Shown here piece after piece: positions 25,661 to 35,478 of a stretch of DNA of 58,326 nt. The DNA comes from Lysobacter arseniciresistens ZS79. GTDB taxonomy: Bacteria; Pseudomonadota; Gammaproteobacteria; Xanthomonadales; Xanthomonadaceae. The notes beneath the pieces are model-generated. The model did no database searches, had not been told where the DNA came from, and worked only from the letters and a program-made list of their open reading frames with translations. Location of the stretch: contig NZ_AVPT01000016.1 in the NCBI RefSeq assembly GCF_000768335.1, positions 1-58,326 on the forward strand, written 5' to 3'. How positions within the stretch are numbered: position 1 is the stretch's first letter; every line of letters begins with the position of its first letter. The translations under genes and the position numbers were made by a program.

Positions 25661-28600
25661 ATGCTCGGTCGAATCATCGAGTGGTCTGTCCACAATGTCT
25701 TTCTCGTCCTGGTGATGGCGCTGGCAGTGCTCGCCGGTGGCGTATACGCAATCATCAACACGCCCCTGGACGCGCAGCCCGACCTGTCAGACGTTCAGGT
25801 CATCGTGTTCACGGAGGTGCCGGGCCAAGCCCCACAGGTGGTGGAGGACCAGGTCACCTACCCGCTCACCAGCGCGCTGTTGACGGTGCCCGAGTCCAAG
25901 GTGGTCCGCGGCTTCTCGTTCTTCGGAGCCTCGTTTGTTTACGTGATCTTCGAGGACGGCACGGATCTGTACTGGGCGCGATCGCGGGTCCTGGAGAACC
26001 TCAGCGTCGCCTCGAAGAACCTGCCGGATGGTGTCACGCCGACGCTGGGGCCCGATGCCACCGGCGTTGGCTGGGTCTACCAGTACGTGCTCAAAAGTGG
26101 GAAGCATTCGCTCGACGAGCTGCGCGCGATGCAGGACTGGTACGTGCGCTATCAGCTGACGACGGCACCCGGCGTGGCCGAAGTCGCCAGCGTCGGCGGC
26201 TTTGTCCGACAGTACTCGGTCACCGTGGACCCGGTTCGCCTGCGAGAGTTCGGAATTCCGCTCTCACGGGTTTCCCAGGTCATCGCGGAAAGCAACCGCG
26301 ACGTGGGCGGCCGCGTGATCGAGATGGCCGAAACGGAGTACATGGTGCGCGGACGTGGCTATCTGCGTGGCATCGCCGACATCGAGGACTTGGTGCTACG
26401 CGCCGACGGCGGCGCGCCAGTGCTGATCGGTGACATCGCCCGGGTAGAGCTAGTGCCCGAGGAACGGCGCGGCCTGGCCGACCTTGATGGCCAAGGCGAC
26501 GTGGTCGCCGGCATCGCGGTAGCCCGTTACGGAGAGAACGCGCTGTCGGTCATCGGTGGACTCAAGGAGAAGATCGCAGAGATCGCCGGTGGCCTACCCG
26601 AGGGCGTGAGCATCCAGGCCGTCTACGATCGGTCGGACCTGATCGAGCGGGCCATCAAGACGCTGCGCAACACGCTGCTGGAGGAGAGTCTCATCGTCGC
26701 CTTGGTGTGCCTGGTGTTCCTGTTCCACGCACGCAGCGCGCTGGTGGCGATCGTGATGCTGCCGATCGGCGTGCTGATCGCCGTCATCGCCATGCGTTTG
26801 CTGGGCATGAACTCCAACATCATGAGCCTGGGCGGCATCGCGATTGCGATCGGCGCGATGGTGGACGCGGCGATCGTGATGATCGAGAACGCGCACAAAC
26901 ACATCGAGCGCGATGACGGTACCCGCAGCCGCGCACAGCTGATCATCGACGCCTGCCGTGAGGTTGGACCGGCGCTGTTCTTCAGCTTGATGATCATCAC
27001 CGTCTCGTTCCTGCCGGTGTTCGCGCTGGAGGCGCAGGAGGGCCGGATGTTCCAGCCGCTCGCCTTCACCAAGACATTCGCCATGGCCGGCGCAGCGCTG
27101 TTGTCGATCACCCTGGTGCCCGTGCTCATGCTGCTGTTCGTGCGCGGCAAGATCGTGCCCGAACAAAAGAATCCGGTGAACCGGTTCCTGATCGCCGCCT
27201 ACCGTCCGATCATCAACGTGGTGCTGCGGCACAAGCTCGCAACGATCGCCTTGGCGTTGGTCGCGCTGCTGGCCACCATGTGGCCGGCATCCAGGCTGGG
27301 CAGCGAGTTCATGCCTACGCTCAACGAGGGCACCTTGTTGTACATGCCAGCGTCACTGCCCGGCATGTCGGTGACCAAGGCTTCGGAGCTGTTGCAGCAG
27401 CAGGATCGCATTATCAAGACCTTCCCAGAGGTCGAGTCGGTGTTTGGAAAGGCGGGGCGCGCCCTGACCGCCACTGATCCCGCGCCGCTGGAGATGTTCG
27501 AGACGGTGATCAACCTCAAGCCCGAGGACCAGTGGCGCGAGGGCATGACCACCGACAAGCTGATCGCGGAGATGGACGCGGCGCTGAAGTTCCCCGGCGT
27601 CGCCAACTCCTGGACCATGCCGATCAAGGCTCGCACCGACATGCTCGCCACCGGCATCCGCACGCCGGTGGGCATCAAGGTCTTTGGTAGCAACCTCGCC
27701 GAGTTAGAGAAGGTCGCGCTGGAGATCGAGGCCGCGGTACGCACGGTGCCAGGCACCACCAGCGCCTTCGCCGAGCGCCTTACCGGCGGCTTCTACCTGG
27801 ATATCGCCCCCGATCTGGCCCGGCTCGCCCAGTACGGCGTCACCGTCGGCGAGGTCCAGGACATCGTGTCCGCCGCACTCGGCGGCAAGCGGGTGACCAC
27901 CCTGCTGGACGGGCGTGAGCGCTTCGGGGTCATAGTGCGCTACCCGCGTGACCTGCGGGACGACCCCCACCGGATTGCCACTCAGGTGCTAGTCCCCACC
28001 CCGGGGGGTGCCCAGGTACCGTTGGGCGAGGTGGCCGCCGTGCAAGTCCGCAAGGGCGCGCCCAGCATTCGCACCGAGAACGCGATGCTGGCCGCCTACA
28101 TCTACGTGGACACGCGCGAAAGCGACATCGGCAGCTTCGTGGAGCAGGCACAAGAAGCGGTGGCACGGGATGTCACCTTCCCGCCCGGGTACTACGCGAG
28201 CTGGAGCGGCCAGTTCGAATACATGCAACGGGCCGCGGCGAAGATGAAGGTGGTGATCCCGGTAACCCTGGCGATCATCTTCCTGCTGCTGTACCTCAAC
28301 TTCCGGCGGGTGACCGAATCGCTGATCGTGATGCTATCGGTGCCGTTCGCACTGGTGGGGGGTGTCTGGCTGATGTGGTTGCTCGACTACAACGTCAGCG
28401 TCGCGGTCGCGGTCGGGTTCATCGCCTTGGCGGGCGTGGCTGCGGAAACGGGCGTGGTGATGTTGATCTACCTCGACCACGCGCTGGAGGCCCGGGCGCG
28501 ACGCCGGCAGGCGGAGGGTGGCACGCTCACCGACCGCGACCTGCAGGAAGCAATTATCGAGGGTGCGGTGGAACGCGTGCGGCCGAAGATGATGACCGTG

Positions 28601-28783
28601 GTAGCGATCATGGCCGGCCTGCTGCCGATCATGTGGAGCACTGGCACCGGTTCGGAAGTCATGCGCCGCATCGCCGCCCCGATGGTGGGTGGAATGGTGT
28701 CGTCGACCGTGCTGACACTGGCCGTCATCCCTGCGATCTACGCACTGATCAAGCGCCACCAGCTGGTGTCCCGTCGCCACTGA
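25661..28783 (+). CDS. cusA-like: CusA-like heavy-metal RND efflux pump
   Basis: A 1040-residue RND transporter of normal HME length with 12 helices. Landmarks are PLDAQPDLSDVQVIVFTE near the N-terminus, GAMVDAAIVMIENAHKHIE in the membrane relay, and Met-rich periplasmic stretches (TLLYMPASLPGMSVTKA). HME-RND pumps with DLSDVQ and KTPG-like relay segments move Cu(I)/Ag(I) from the periplasm through CusB and CusC out of the cell. ATG 25661 sits one base after the cusB stop. Confidence 0.92.
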   Translation: MLGRIIEWSVHNVFLVLVMALAVLAGGVYAIINTPLDAQPDLSDVQVIVFTEVPGQAPQVVEDQVTYPLTSALLTVPESKVVRGFSFFGASFVYVIFEDGTDLYWARSRVLENLSVASKNLPDGVTPTLGPDATGVGWVYQYVLKSGKHSLDELRAMQDWYVRYQLTTAPGVAEVASVGGFVRQYSVTVDPVRLREFGIPLSRVSQVIAESNRDVGGRVIEMAETEYMVRGRGYLRGIADIEDLVLRADGGAPVLIGDIARVELVPEERRGLADLDGQGDVVAGIAVARYGENALSVIGGLKEKIAEIAGGLPEGVSIQAVYDRSDLIERAIKTLRNTLLEESLIVALVCLVFLFHARSALVAIVMLPIGVLIAVIAMRLLGMNSNIMSLGGIAIAIGAMVDAAIVMIENAHKHIERDDGTRSRAQLIIDACREVGPALFFSLMIITVSFLPVFALEAQEGRMFQPLAFTKTFAMAGAALLSITLVPVLMLLFVRGKIVPEQKNPVNRFLIAAYRPIINVVLRHKLATIALALVALLATMWPASRLGSEFMPTLNEGTLLYMPASLPGMSVTKASELLQQQDRIIKTFPEVESVFGKAGRALTATDPAPLEMFETVINLKPEDQWREGMTTDKLIAEMDAALKFPGVANSWTMPIKARTDMLATGIRTPVGIKVFGSNLAELEKVALEIEAAVRTVPGTTSAFAERLTGGFYLDIAPDLARLAQYGVTVGEVQDIVSAALGGKRVTTLLDGRERFGVIVRYPRDLRDDPHRIATQVLVPTPGGAQVPLGEVAAVQVRKGAPSIRTENAMLAAYIYVDTRESDIGSFVEQAQEAVARDVTFPPGYYASWSGQFEYMQRAAAKMKVVIPVTLAIIFLLLYLNFRRVTESLIVMLSVPFALVGGVWLMWLLDYNVSVAVAVGFIALAGVAAETGVVMLIYLDHALEARARRRQAEGGTLTDRDLQEAIIEGAVERVRPKMMTVVAIMAGLLPIMWSTGTGSEVMRRIAAPMVGGMVSSTVLTLAVIPAIYALIKRHQLVSRRH

Positions 28784-28855
28784 AGCCGTTGTCGGTCCTC
28801 GACTGAGGATCACCGAGCGGCTGCCATTCACTCCCAACATGAGAGGAACACCCGT

Positions 28856-29257
28856 ATGAAACTGCTCGCTCCCCTGCTGACTGTTGCACTCCTGGCCGCC
28901 TGCTCACAGGACGCCAACAACGCTGAGCCCGCGACCGCACTGGCCGGGGCACCTGACGCGCAATCGATGGACATGTCCGAGGCCGAGCACCAGGCCATGG
29001 GCATGGGCCGCACCACGGATGAGGCCACCGGCACGTCGGCCTCGGCGACCGGCACTGTGGAATCCGTCGATGCGGAAGCCGGGAAGATCGTGATTGCACA
29101 CGGTACGGTCGACGCGCTGGGCTGGCCTGCCATGACCATGGGCTTCTCGGCAACGCCCGAGCAGATCCAGGCCGTACAGCCCGGCCAGAGGGTCGATTTC
29201 GAGTTCCTGTCACAGGGCTCGAAGAACACCGTCACGGGCATCACGCCCGCGCATTGA
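28856..29257 (+). CDS. cusF-like: CusF-like copper-binding lipoprotein
   Basis: A 133-residue lipoprotein: LLTVALLAAC gives a lipobox with Cys16. A low-complexity Met/His stretch (SMDMSEAEHQAMGMG) precedes a CusF domain at about 60-130 with the Trp-Met signature GWPAMTMGF. CusF hands periplasmic Cu(I) to CusB. It follows cusA by 72 bases with AGAGGA upstream of the ATG and is probably the last gene of the efflux operon. Confidence 0.87.
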   Translation: MKLLAPLLTVALLAACSQDANNAEPATALAGAPDAQSMDMSEAEHQAMGMGRTTDEATGTSASATGTVESVDAEAGKIVIAHGTVDALGWPAMTMGFSATPEQIQAVQPGQRVDFEFLSQGSKNTVTGITPAH

Positions 29258-29365
29258 TGTAGAAAGTCCGATCGATTCGGATGCCCCTCACCGAGTGAGT
29301 GGCTGGAAGCGCACTGTGAAACGACAATTCCGGTTGTCGCTGATCAGCGACGCACGTCATTCACC

Positions 29366-29818
29366 TCAGCGGCTTTCAAGTTCCTGGATCAACACTTTCA
29401 TTTCTTCGATCTCCCGACGCTGCGAGTCGATAATCTCGTCGGCCAGTTCTCTCGTCCGCGGGTCCGTGATCTGTGCACGCTCGCTCGTCAGGATTGCGAT
29501 GGAGTGGTGCGGAATCATCGCCTTCATCCAGGAAACATCGTCCACGGTCGTCTGGCTGCGCGCGAGAAAAAGCGCTCCTGCAAACACCACGACGGAGGCA
29601 CAGTAAATGGCGAGATTGATCTTGCGGTCCTTGTACATGTGTCGCATGTAAACGAGCATCACTACGGCCATGGTCGCACCCATGACCAGCGCCATGTACG
29701 CGCGGGTTTCGCTCCAAAAAACGTGGTTCAACTGATAGGCGGTGAGATACATCAGTCCGAACATGATCACCGTCGCCGTAGCGATCATCGCGGCGAATCG
29801 AGCGTAGGAACCTTCCAT
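29366..29818 (-). CDS. DUF305-type membrane protein
   Basis: A 150-residue protein with three membrane helices at about 8-28, 33-55 and 65-85, then an extracytoplasmic helical part with MIPHHSIAILTSERAQI and REIEEMKVLIQEL. The PHH..A..TS signature is that of DUF305, a ferritin-like fold linked to copper loci. ATG 29818 follows GGAG. It converges with the cusF-like gene, and 108 unremarkable bases separate their stops. Confidence 0.75.
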   Translation of the reverse strand: MEGSYARFAAMIATATVIMFGLMYLTAYQLNHVFWSETRAYMALVMGATMAVVMLVYMRHMYKDRKINLAIYCASVVVFAGALFLARSQTTVDDVSWMKAMIPHHSIAILTSERAQITDPRTRELADEIIDSQRREIEEMKVLIQELESR

Positions 29819-29974
29819 TGTTTTCTCCTGGCAGTGGTAGCGGGCGTGTGCAGTGTTGATGACGGTATTGACGCTGCTGGTTCTGCCAGCGCTTACCGCA
29901 TGATCCATCGCAACAATAATGCTGCGAATAGCACTTCGGAATCCGCTCGGGTATCGCCTACCGCGTGGCGGGAA

Positions 29975-29993
29975 CTGCCCGTTTGACGGGCAG
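29975..29993 (-). terminator. Hairpin after the Csp-like gene
   Basis: CTGCCCGT and ACGGGCAG form a perfect 8-bp stem with a TTG loop, 21 bases beyond the stop of the minus-strand Csp-like gene. The T-run after the stem on that strand is short, so it is a weak or factor-assisted terminator candidate. Confidence 0.4.
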
Positions 29994-30013
29994 CCCCCGT
30001 GGCCACGGCGTGC

Positions 30014-30367
30014 TCAGGCGGCCATGCGCTGGCAGCTGTCAGCACAGCGGCGGCAGATGTCGACGCAGCGCTGCATCTCGGCGTCGTCGCCCATGCTGGC
30101 GCAGGACTCCGCGCACCGGCGACAAACCTCCGCGCAGGCTCCGCAGATGACGGAATGCACCTGCGACCCGCGCAGCATCGCGTCGGCACTGGTGGCGCAG
30201 ATATCCGCGCACACCGCCATCAAAGCGATGTGCTGTGGATCGGCGTGTTTGCCGCCCTTGGTGAGGCAGTAGTTGATGGTCTCCAGGCAAATGGCATGAC
30301 ACTGCTGGCAGTTGTCGATGCACTCGTTTATGGCTGGATCGCGGTGTTCAGCGGAATGGTGAGTCAT
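30014..30367 (-). CDS. Four-helix-bundle copper-binding protein (Csp/DUF326 type, copy 1)
   Basis: A 117-residue protein with about 18 Cys spaced along four helices: CIDNCQQCHAICLETINYC, VCADICATSADAML, CGACAEVCRRCAESC and CVDICRRCADSC. This spacing is that of cytosolic Csp3-like copper-storage proteins, which hold many Cu(I) ions in a helical bundle. There is no signal peptide, so it is cytosolic. ATG 30367 follows GAGGTAACTCC. The paralogue at 56154-56504 has the same layout. Confidence 0.85.
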   Translation of the reverse strand: MTHHSAEHRDPAINECIDNCQQCHAICLETINYCLTKGGKHADPQHIALMAVCADICATSADAMLRGSQVHSVICGACAEVCRRCAESCASMGDDAEMQRCVDICRRCADSCQRMAA

Positions 30368-30460
30368 TGGAGTTACCTCTTTTGATCTGCAGGCGATCAT
30401 CGGCGCGCCTGCTTCACCGCCCCATTCCCCCTACCTTGGATTCAATGTGGCGCCTTTGGC

Positions 30461-30988
30461 TCAAGCACCCCGCTTCGGGCGCGAAGACCAGTGGATGTGG
30501 ACGATGCGCCAGCCCTCTGGCGAGTCCGCCAGCACCATGGTCTCGGTGCTCAACAGCGTCACCGGTTTGCCGTCCTTGCTCGCATGCAGCTCGCTCTCGC
30601 TCGCGACCCAGGCCGTGTTTCCGTCGACGCGCGCCTTGCGGCGCATCAGCGCGCTGTGCACGCCCGACAGGAACTTGGCGTCGGACTTGGCGTGATGGCC
30701 CAGGTACTCATCTCGGCTACGCTCGGCACCGCCGGCCTCAAGGATGATCACGTCCGGCGCCAACATTGACTCGACGGCGGCGAAGTCGCCGGCAGCCAGT
30801 GCCTTGCCGAAGGCCTCGACCACGGCCACGGGTGCCTGCGTAGCGGCCGGCACATCGATGGCCGCGACCTCGGCGGTCGCGGCGTGATGGGCGTGCTCGG
30901 AAGCGCTGGACGCGTCCTGCGCATTTGCGACAGGCAGGGTCAGGCCAAACAGCAGTGCGGTGGCGAGCGTCGGGATTGCGTTCTTCAT
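30461..30988 (-). CDS. Secreted NTF2-like (SnoaL/DUF4440) protein
   Basis: A 175-residue protein with a signal peptide (LATALLFGLTLPVANA, cleavage near residue 23). A short His-rich segment (EHAHHAATAE) precedes an NTF2-like fold at about 55-165 with VVEAFGKALAAGDFAAVESM and the final GWRIVHIHWSSR. The fold commonly forms cone-shaped small-molecule pockets; no ligand can be inferred. It lies 18 bases after the cytochrome c gene and belongs to the minus-strand copper operon. Confidence 0.75.
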   Translation of the reverse strand: MKNAIPTLATALLFGLTLPVANAQDASSASEHAHHAATAEVAAIDVPAATQAPVAVVEAFGKALAAGDFAAVESMLAPDVIILEAGGAERSRDEYLGHHAKSDAKFLSGVHSALMRRKARVDGNTAWVASESELHASKDGKPVTLLSTETMVLADSPEGWRIVHIHWSSRPKRGA

Positions 30989-31006
30989 ATGTTGTTCCTG
31001 TTGAGG

Positions 31007-31858
31007 TCAGTGCTGGTGGTCGTGGCCGTCGTGCGATTCGGGCGCGGCGGATTCGGTTGAGGGCGTGGCCGATCCCGGGGATGCGTCTTCGTGGCCGCCG
31101 TCGGTGCGCGCAGCCGGTGCCGGATGTGATTCAACCGTTCCGTCCGCATGACGGTGGGTCACAGTGGCGGGCTCAGCTGGACTCGGAGTGCCGTGGTGGT
31201 CCGCCGTACCTACAGGATGAGCGTGGCCATCTGCGGGTAAACCCGCCTGCGCGTCTGCCTCGCTGTCGGCGCCTGCTTCGTGGTGATCGGGCGTAACGCC
31301 TTCCGCATGGGCGTGGCCACCCGTCTCGCCGCCGCCATGGTCATGGCCGTCGCTGCTCGCCACCAGCGCCTGGTACCGCGCGGCATCCATCTTCGGCAGT
31401 TTCTGCAGGAAGGCAGCCATGTTCCAGATGTACTCCTCGCCCATGCTTTCGCCCCACGCGGGCATACCGCTGGCCTTGATGCCGTGCTTGATGGCCCAGA
31501 ACGCGACCGAAGCTTCGACAGTGGTTTTCGAAAGGTTGGGGGGTGACGGGTTCAAGCCCCGGCTCAACTCGGTCTCGCCCATGCCAGGGGCGAGATGGCA
31601 TCCCGTGCACATGGCGTCGTAGTTGCCGGCTCCTTGCCGGATGCGCTCCATCTCTCCCAGGTCACCCGGGGGCTGCAGGTCGCGCGCGCGAACCGCAATG
31701 GAACGCTCGCGCACGGTCTCCAGAAACGCGTGCACTGGCTGCGTGTGCTGGTCGTCGGCGCCCACGTTGTAGATGCCCGACCAGGCAAAGCCGGCGGTCA
31801 ACGCGGCAACCAGCAGAAAAACGGCAGCGCTGCCGATAATCCAGGATTTCGCTTTCAT
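31007..31858 (-). CDS. Membrane-anchored cytochrome c of copper cluster 1
   Basis: A 283-residue protein with an N-terminal helix (7-27) anchoring it in the inner membrane. A class I cytochrome c domain has CTGCH at residues 84-88 and a probable distal Met in GMPAWGESM. From about 170 a long His/Pro/Asp-rich tail (GHDHGGGETGGHAHAEG, ending HDGHDHQH) looks metal-binding. It follows copB by 17 bases. A paralogue with identical heme position is at 54664-55530. It may take electrons from the CopA oxidase or Cu(I); that is inference. Confidence 0.82.
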   Translation of the reverse strand: MKAKSWIIGSAAVFLLVAALTAGFAWSGIYNVGADDQHTQPVHAFLETVRERSIAVRARDLQPPGDLGEMERIRQGAGNYDAMCTGCHLAPGMGETELSRGLNPSPPNLSKTTVEASVAFWAIKHGIKASGMPAWGESMGEEYIWNMAAFLQKLPKMDAARYQALVASSDGHDHGGGETGGHAHAEGVTPDHHEAGADSEADAQAGLPADGHAHPVGTADHHGTPSPAEPATVTHRHADGTVESHPAPAARTDGGHEDASPGSATPSTESAAPESHDGHDHQH

Positions 31859-31875
31859 GAATGGTGCTCCCCCTG

Positions 31876-33057
31876 TCAGAACCAGATGCGCACACCCGCA
31901 ACCACGCGGGTGTCGTCGATGTCATCGCCTTCGGCACGCCAAAGATCGGCCGTGCCGCCGTAGGCGCGCTCGTGCACCACGCCGATGTATGGCGCGAATT
32001 GCCGCGTGAACTCGTAGCGCAGGCGCACGCCTGCCTCGACGGTGCTCAGGCCTGAGCCGATGCCCCGGCGCGAGTCGTCCTCTCCCCAGACTTCCGCCTC
32101 CGCGAGCCATTGCGCGATCAACCGGTTGGTCAGAAGCATCTCGTACTCGGCTTCCACGCCAATGCCGGTTTGACCACCCTGACCCACGTAAGCGGTGGCG
32201 CTGACTTCGAACTTGTACGGCGCCACGCCCATCACCCCGACCGCCGCGAAGGTCTGTGAGGGGTCTTCCCCGAAATCGTGACGGATGCCGATCACCGCAT
32301 CCCACCAGCGCGCTATCGCGCGGCCGTAGAACACCTCGACATCGCCGGACTCGACACTACCGTCGATCGCTTCGCCTTCGCTGCGAACCCACAGCCGGTT
32401 GAGGTCGGTGCCGACCCACCCGAGCGTCTCCCATGCCAGGGCATCTCCGTCATCGGCGTCCCAGGTTTCGAGCCGGTCCAACAGAAAATAGGAGTGGATG
32501 CTTTTATCGTGCACGGCATGACCGGCGACGTCCGGAAAGGCGGCCGCGCGGTCGCTCCGAGTCACTGGAGGGATCGGTTCAAGCGGCGCGGCTGTTGAGG
32601 GCAGGTCGTGCCCCATTGCCGCATGATCCATCTCTTGCATCCCGGAGTGGTCCATTCCGTCCATGGAGGAGTGATCCATCCCCTGCATCGACCCATGGTC
32701 CATGTCCGAGTGGTCCATGCCGGTGTGGCCTGCAGGCTCCTCCCTCGCTTCTTCCGCTGCAGTGTCCTGCCGATCCGGCACCGCATGCGCGGAGTGGTCG
32801 ACCGGCGCACTTGCCGGGGTCGCGGGCATGGCGTGCCCCATGGCGGCGTGATCCGCCTCGGAAGCCGGCTGATCAGGTTCCGCCGGGTCTGGGATCGGCA
32901 TGACGTGGCCCGCATGCGGATCGTCGGAGACAGGTTCGGCCGCGGTGGCGGGCGTGTGGTCGGAGTGATCGTTGTCCTGCGCCAGCGTCGGCGCCGAAGC
33001 GGTGGCCAGCGCGAGTGCCAACGCCAGTGCGTGCAGATGCGGAGTGTTGGAAGTCAT
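31876..33057 (-). CDS. copB: CopB, outer-membrane copper resistance protein (copy 1)
   Basis: A 393-residue protein with signal peptide (ALALALATASAPTLA). Residues about 30-190 are rich in Met/His/Asp, with repeats such as MDHSDMDHGSMQGMDHSSMD that can bind copper. The C-terminal 200 residues are the CopB beta-barrel domain: [30 protein letters not shown], and the final VVAGVRIWF. It probably sequesters or exports copper at the outer membrane. ATG 33057 follows GGAGGAG, which overlaps the copA stop, so translation is coupled to copA. Confidence 0.9.
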   Translation of the reverse strand: MTSNTPHLHALALALALATASAPTLAQDNDHSDHTPATAAEPVSDDPHAGHVMPIPDPAEPDQPASEADHAAMGHAMPATPASAPVDHSAHAVPDRQDTAAEEAREEPAGHTGMDHSDMDHGSMQGMDHSSMDGMDHSGMQEMDHAAMGHDLPSTAAPLEPIPPVTRSDRAAAFPDVAGHAVHDKSIHSYFLLDRLETWDADDGDALAWETLGWVGTDLNRLWVRSEGEAIDGSVESGDVEVFYGRAIARWWDAVIGIRHDFGEDPSQTFAAVGVMGVAPYKFEVSATAYVGQGGQTGIGVEAEYEMLLTNRLIAQWLAEAEVWGEDDSRRGIGSGLSTVEAGVRLRYEFTRQFAPYIGVVHERAYGGTADLWRAEGDDIDDTRVVAGVRIWF

Positions 33058-33062
33058 GTTGT

Positions 33063-34937
33063 TCACTCCTCCACCCGCACTTCGCGGAACATGCCCGCTT
33101 CCATGTGGTACAGCAGGTGGCAGTGGTAAGCCCAGCGGCCGAGGGCATCGGCGCGTACGCGATAGGCGCGCTTGCTACCGGGCGGCATGTCGATGGTGTG
33201 CTTGCGCACCATGAAGTTGCCCTGCTCGTCTTCCAGATCACTCCACATCCCGTGCAGGTGGATCGGGTGGGTCATCATGGTGTCGTTGACCAGCACGATC
33301 CGCATGCGCTCGCCGTAGTTGAGACGCAACGGCTCGGCATCGGAGAACTTCTCGCCGTCGAACGACCAGGCGAAACGTTCCATGTGGCCGGTCAGGTGCA
33401 GCTCGACAGTGCGACCGGGCTCACGTCCGTCGGGGTCGCTGAACGTGCTGCGCAGGTCAGCGTAGGTCAGCACGCGGCGGCCGTTGTCCCGCAGGCCGAT
33501 GCCTGGGTCGTCGAGCTTGGGCACCGGGTTCATGGTCTGCATGTCGACCAGCGGGTTGTCCTCGCTGGCAGGATGCTGCTGCATGCCGGCCGCCCCATGG
33601 TCCATCGTCGCCATCGGCCCGGGAGCCATCGAGGATGTACCGTGCTGGCTGTGATCCATGCCGGCGTGGCCGGCCGCAGAAGCAGGAACGGAGTGCTGCA
33701 TGCCTGCCATCGCACCGCCGGACATCGCCGACATGTCGTGGCCGCCGTGCCCCATCATTCCGTGGCCCATGTCGTCCATCGTCAGGAGCGGCTTCGGGTC
33801 AACCCGCGGTACGGGCGCGCGCAATCCTTCACGGGTGGCGAGGGTGCCGGCCACGAAGCCGGTGCGGCCCAGATCCTGGGCGAAGATGGTGAAGGCGTCC
33901 TGGCCCGAAGGCTCGACAATCACGTCGAAGGTCTCGGCGGTGGCGATGCGGAACTCGTCGACGCTCACCGGGTGCACGTACTGGCCGTCTGCGGCGACGA
34001 CCGTCATCTTCAACCCAGGGATGCGCACGTCGAAATGGGTCATCGACGAGCCGTTGATGAAACGCAGTCGTACCTTCTCGCCGGAGCGGAACAGTCCCGT
34101 CCAGTTACCCAGCGACGTCGTGCCGTTCATCAGGAACGTGTAGGTGTTGCCGTTGACGTCCGACAGATCGGTCGGCGTCATCCGCATCTCGCCCCACATC
34201 TTGCGGTTCTGGATCGTCGCCGCCAGGCCGTGGTCCTGCACATCGTCGAAGAAGTCCCCGACGGTCTGCTTGGCGAAGTTGTCGTAGTCCGACATCTTCT
34301 TCAGTCGGGCGAACAGCGCGGTCGGGTCCAGATCGGTCCAGTCGGTGAGAAGGACCACGTAGTCGCGGTCATAGTGGAACGGCTCGGGTGCCAACGGGTC
34401 GATGATCAATGCGCCGTAAAGCCCCGCCTGTTCCTGGAACGCGGAATGGCTGTGGTACCAGTAGGTACCGCCTTGCCGGACATCGAACCGGTAGTGGTAG
34501 GTCTCGCCGCGGTCGATGCCGTCGAAGCTGAGGCCTGGCACGCCGTCCATGTTGGCCGGCAACAGGATGCCGTGCCAATGGATCGAGGTGGAGTGTCCAT
34601 GGATCGAGTTGGGCGGCAGCCGGTTGCTGACGAACAGGTCGACGGTCGTGCCCTCCCTCCAGCGCAGGATCGGTGCCGGAACGGTGCCGTTGACCGTGAT
34701 CGCCGGGCGGGTGAGCCCGGTGAAGTTCATCGGCGTCTCGCCGATGTTCAGATCGAACCGGGTACCCGTGAGCACATTGGGGTTGCCGGGTCCGTTGAGG
34801 GCGGGTTGGCCGGCACCCCAACCGCGGTTCGGCCAAAGACCCAAACCCGCTACGGCACCGCCTGCGGCGAGTCCCTGGATGAAACGGCGGCGCGACGCCA
34901 GAACCGGCGGCACGGGAACGTGAGGCGAGGAAGACAT
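33063..34937 (-). CDS. copA: CopA, periplasmic multicopper oxidase (copy 1)
   Basis: A 624-residue copper-resistance oxidase. A twin-arginine signal [20 protein letters not shown] exports it folded. Copper ligands are in [32 protein letters not shown] and [12 protein letters not shown], so type 1 and trinuclear sites look complete. A Met/His insert (GHGMMGHGGHDMSAMSGG and MDHSQHG repeats) at about 390-470 can bind Cu(I). The enzyme oxidises Cu(I) to Cu(II) in the periplasm. It follows copL and precedes copB. ATG 34937 follows TGGAGTCACC. Confidence 0.93.
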   Translation of the reverse strand: MSSSPHVPVPPVLASRRRFIQGLAAGGAVAGLGLWPNRGWGAGQPALNGPGNPNVLTGTRFDLNIGETPMNFTGLTRPAITVNGTVPAPILRWREGTTVDLFVSNRLPPNSIHGHSTSIHWHGILLPANMDGVPGLSFDGIDRGETYHYRFDVRQGGTYWYHSHSAFQEQAGLYGALIIDPLAPEPFHYDRDYVVLLTDWTDLDPTALFARLKKMSDYDNFAKQTVGDFFDDVQDHGLAATIQNRKMWGEMRMTPTDLSDVNGNTYTFLMNGTTSLGNWTGLFRSGEKVRLRFINGSSMTHFDVRIPGLKMTVVAADGQYVHPVSVDEFRIATAETFDVIVEPSGQDAFTIFAQDLGRTGFVAGTLATREGLRAPVPRVDPKPLLTMDDMGHGMMGHGGHDMSAMSGGAMAGMQHSVPASAAGHAGMDHSQHGTSSMAPGPMATMDHGAAGMQQHPASEDNPLVDMQTMNPVPKLDDPGIGLRDNGRRVLTYADLRSTFSDPDGREPGRTVELHLTGHMERFAWSFDGEKFSDAEPLRLNYGERMRIVLVNDTMMTHPIHLHGMWSDLEDEQGNFMVRKHTIDMPPGSKRAYRVRADALGRWAYHCHLLYHMEAGMFREVRVEE

Positions 34938-35034
34938 GGTGACTCCAGATCGACAGATTGACCCCGGCACACAGGCAACGGGATGGCCGTCACGCGCGCG
35001 CGACGGTCGGCGGGCTCAAAGGCCCTGCGGTCAA

Positions 35035-35478
35035 TCAGGCAATCGGAGGTCGGATGGGATGAGGTAGAGCCGGTTGGGCGTGGGCCAACGAGAGTCGGCG
35101 CACGCTGGTCGCGTGGAGGAACGCTGCGTCGGCTACGACCGGCATCGTCAGTGTTACCACCAGGTGTTGGACGCAGGCGCAGACACACTGCCCGGCGTCG
35201 CAACAGTCGGGCTCACCTGATCCATTCGCCGCCGGTGTGCCCGGAGCGGGACTCGAGTCGTGACCGTGGTGTGCCATCCCGGCATTCGTGACGTCGGCTC
35301 CGGTGTGGCAAGGCGCCGACGTGCCGTCGTGGTTGACAGTCGCCGTGCGGGCATCGCCGGATTTCGCGTGCGAGCCATGCAACTCCATCGTCGTCGACGC
35401 AGCCGCATACCCTGCGCCGTTCAAGACGAGGGTCAGGCTGAGCAGGACACGTAGCAGGATGGCGGGCAAGATGCGCAT
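35035..35478 (-). CDS. copL: CopL-family metal-binding regulatory protein (copy 1)
   Basis: A 147-residue small secreted protein with hydrophobic N-terminus (LLRVLLSLTLVLNGAGYAAA). It has His/Cys-rich middle (HDGTSAPCHTG, AHHGHD, CCDAGQCVCACVQH) and the C-terminal PALPHPIRPPIA. CopL lies immediately upstream of copA in xanthomonads and is needed for copper-induced copAB expression; the mechanism is unclear. It is the first gene of the cluster. The last residues are nearly identical in the second CopL here. Confidence 0.85.
   Translation of the reverse strand: MRILPAILLRVLLSLTLVLNGAGYAAASTTMELHGSHAKSGDARTATVNHDGTSAPCHTGADVTNAGMAHHGHDSSPAPGTPAANGSGEPDCCDAGQCVCACVQHLVVTLTMPVVADAAFLHATSVRRLSLAHAQPALPHPIRPPIA

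Noticed and set aside
33015-34961. Plus-strand frame of 648 codons opposite copA copy 1
   Set aside because: Antisense shadow; all conserved copper-ligand motifs are on the minus strand.
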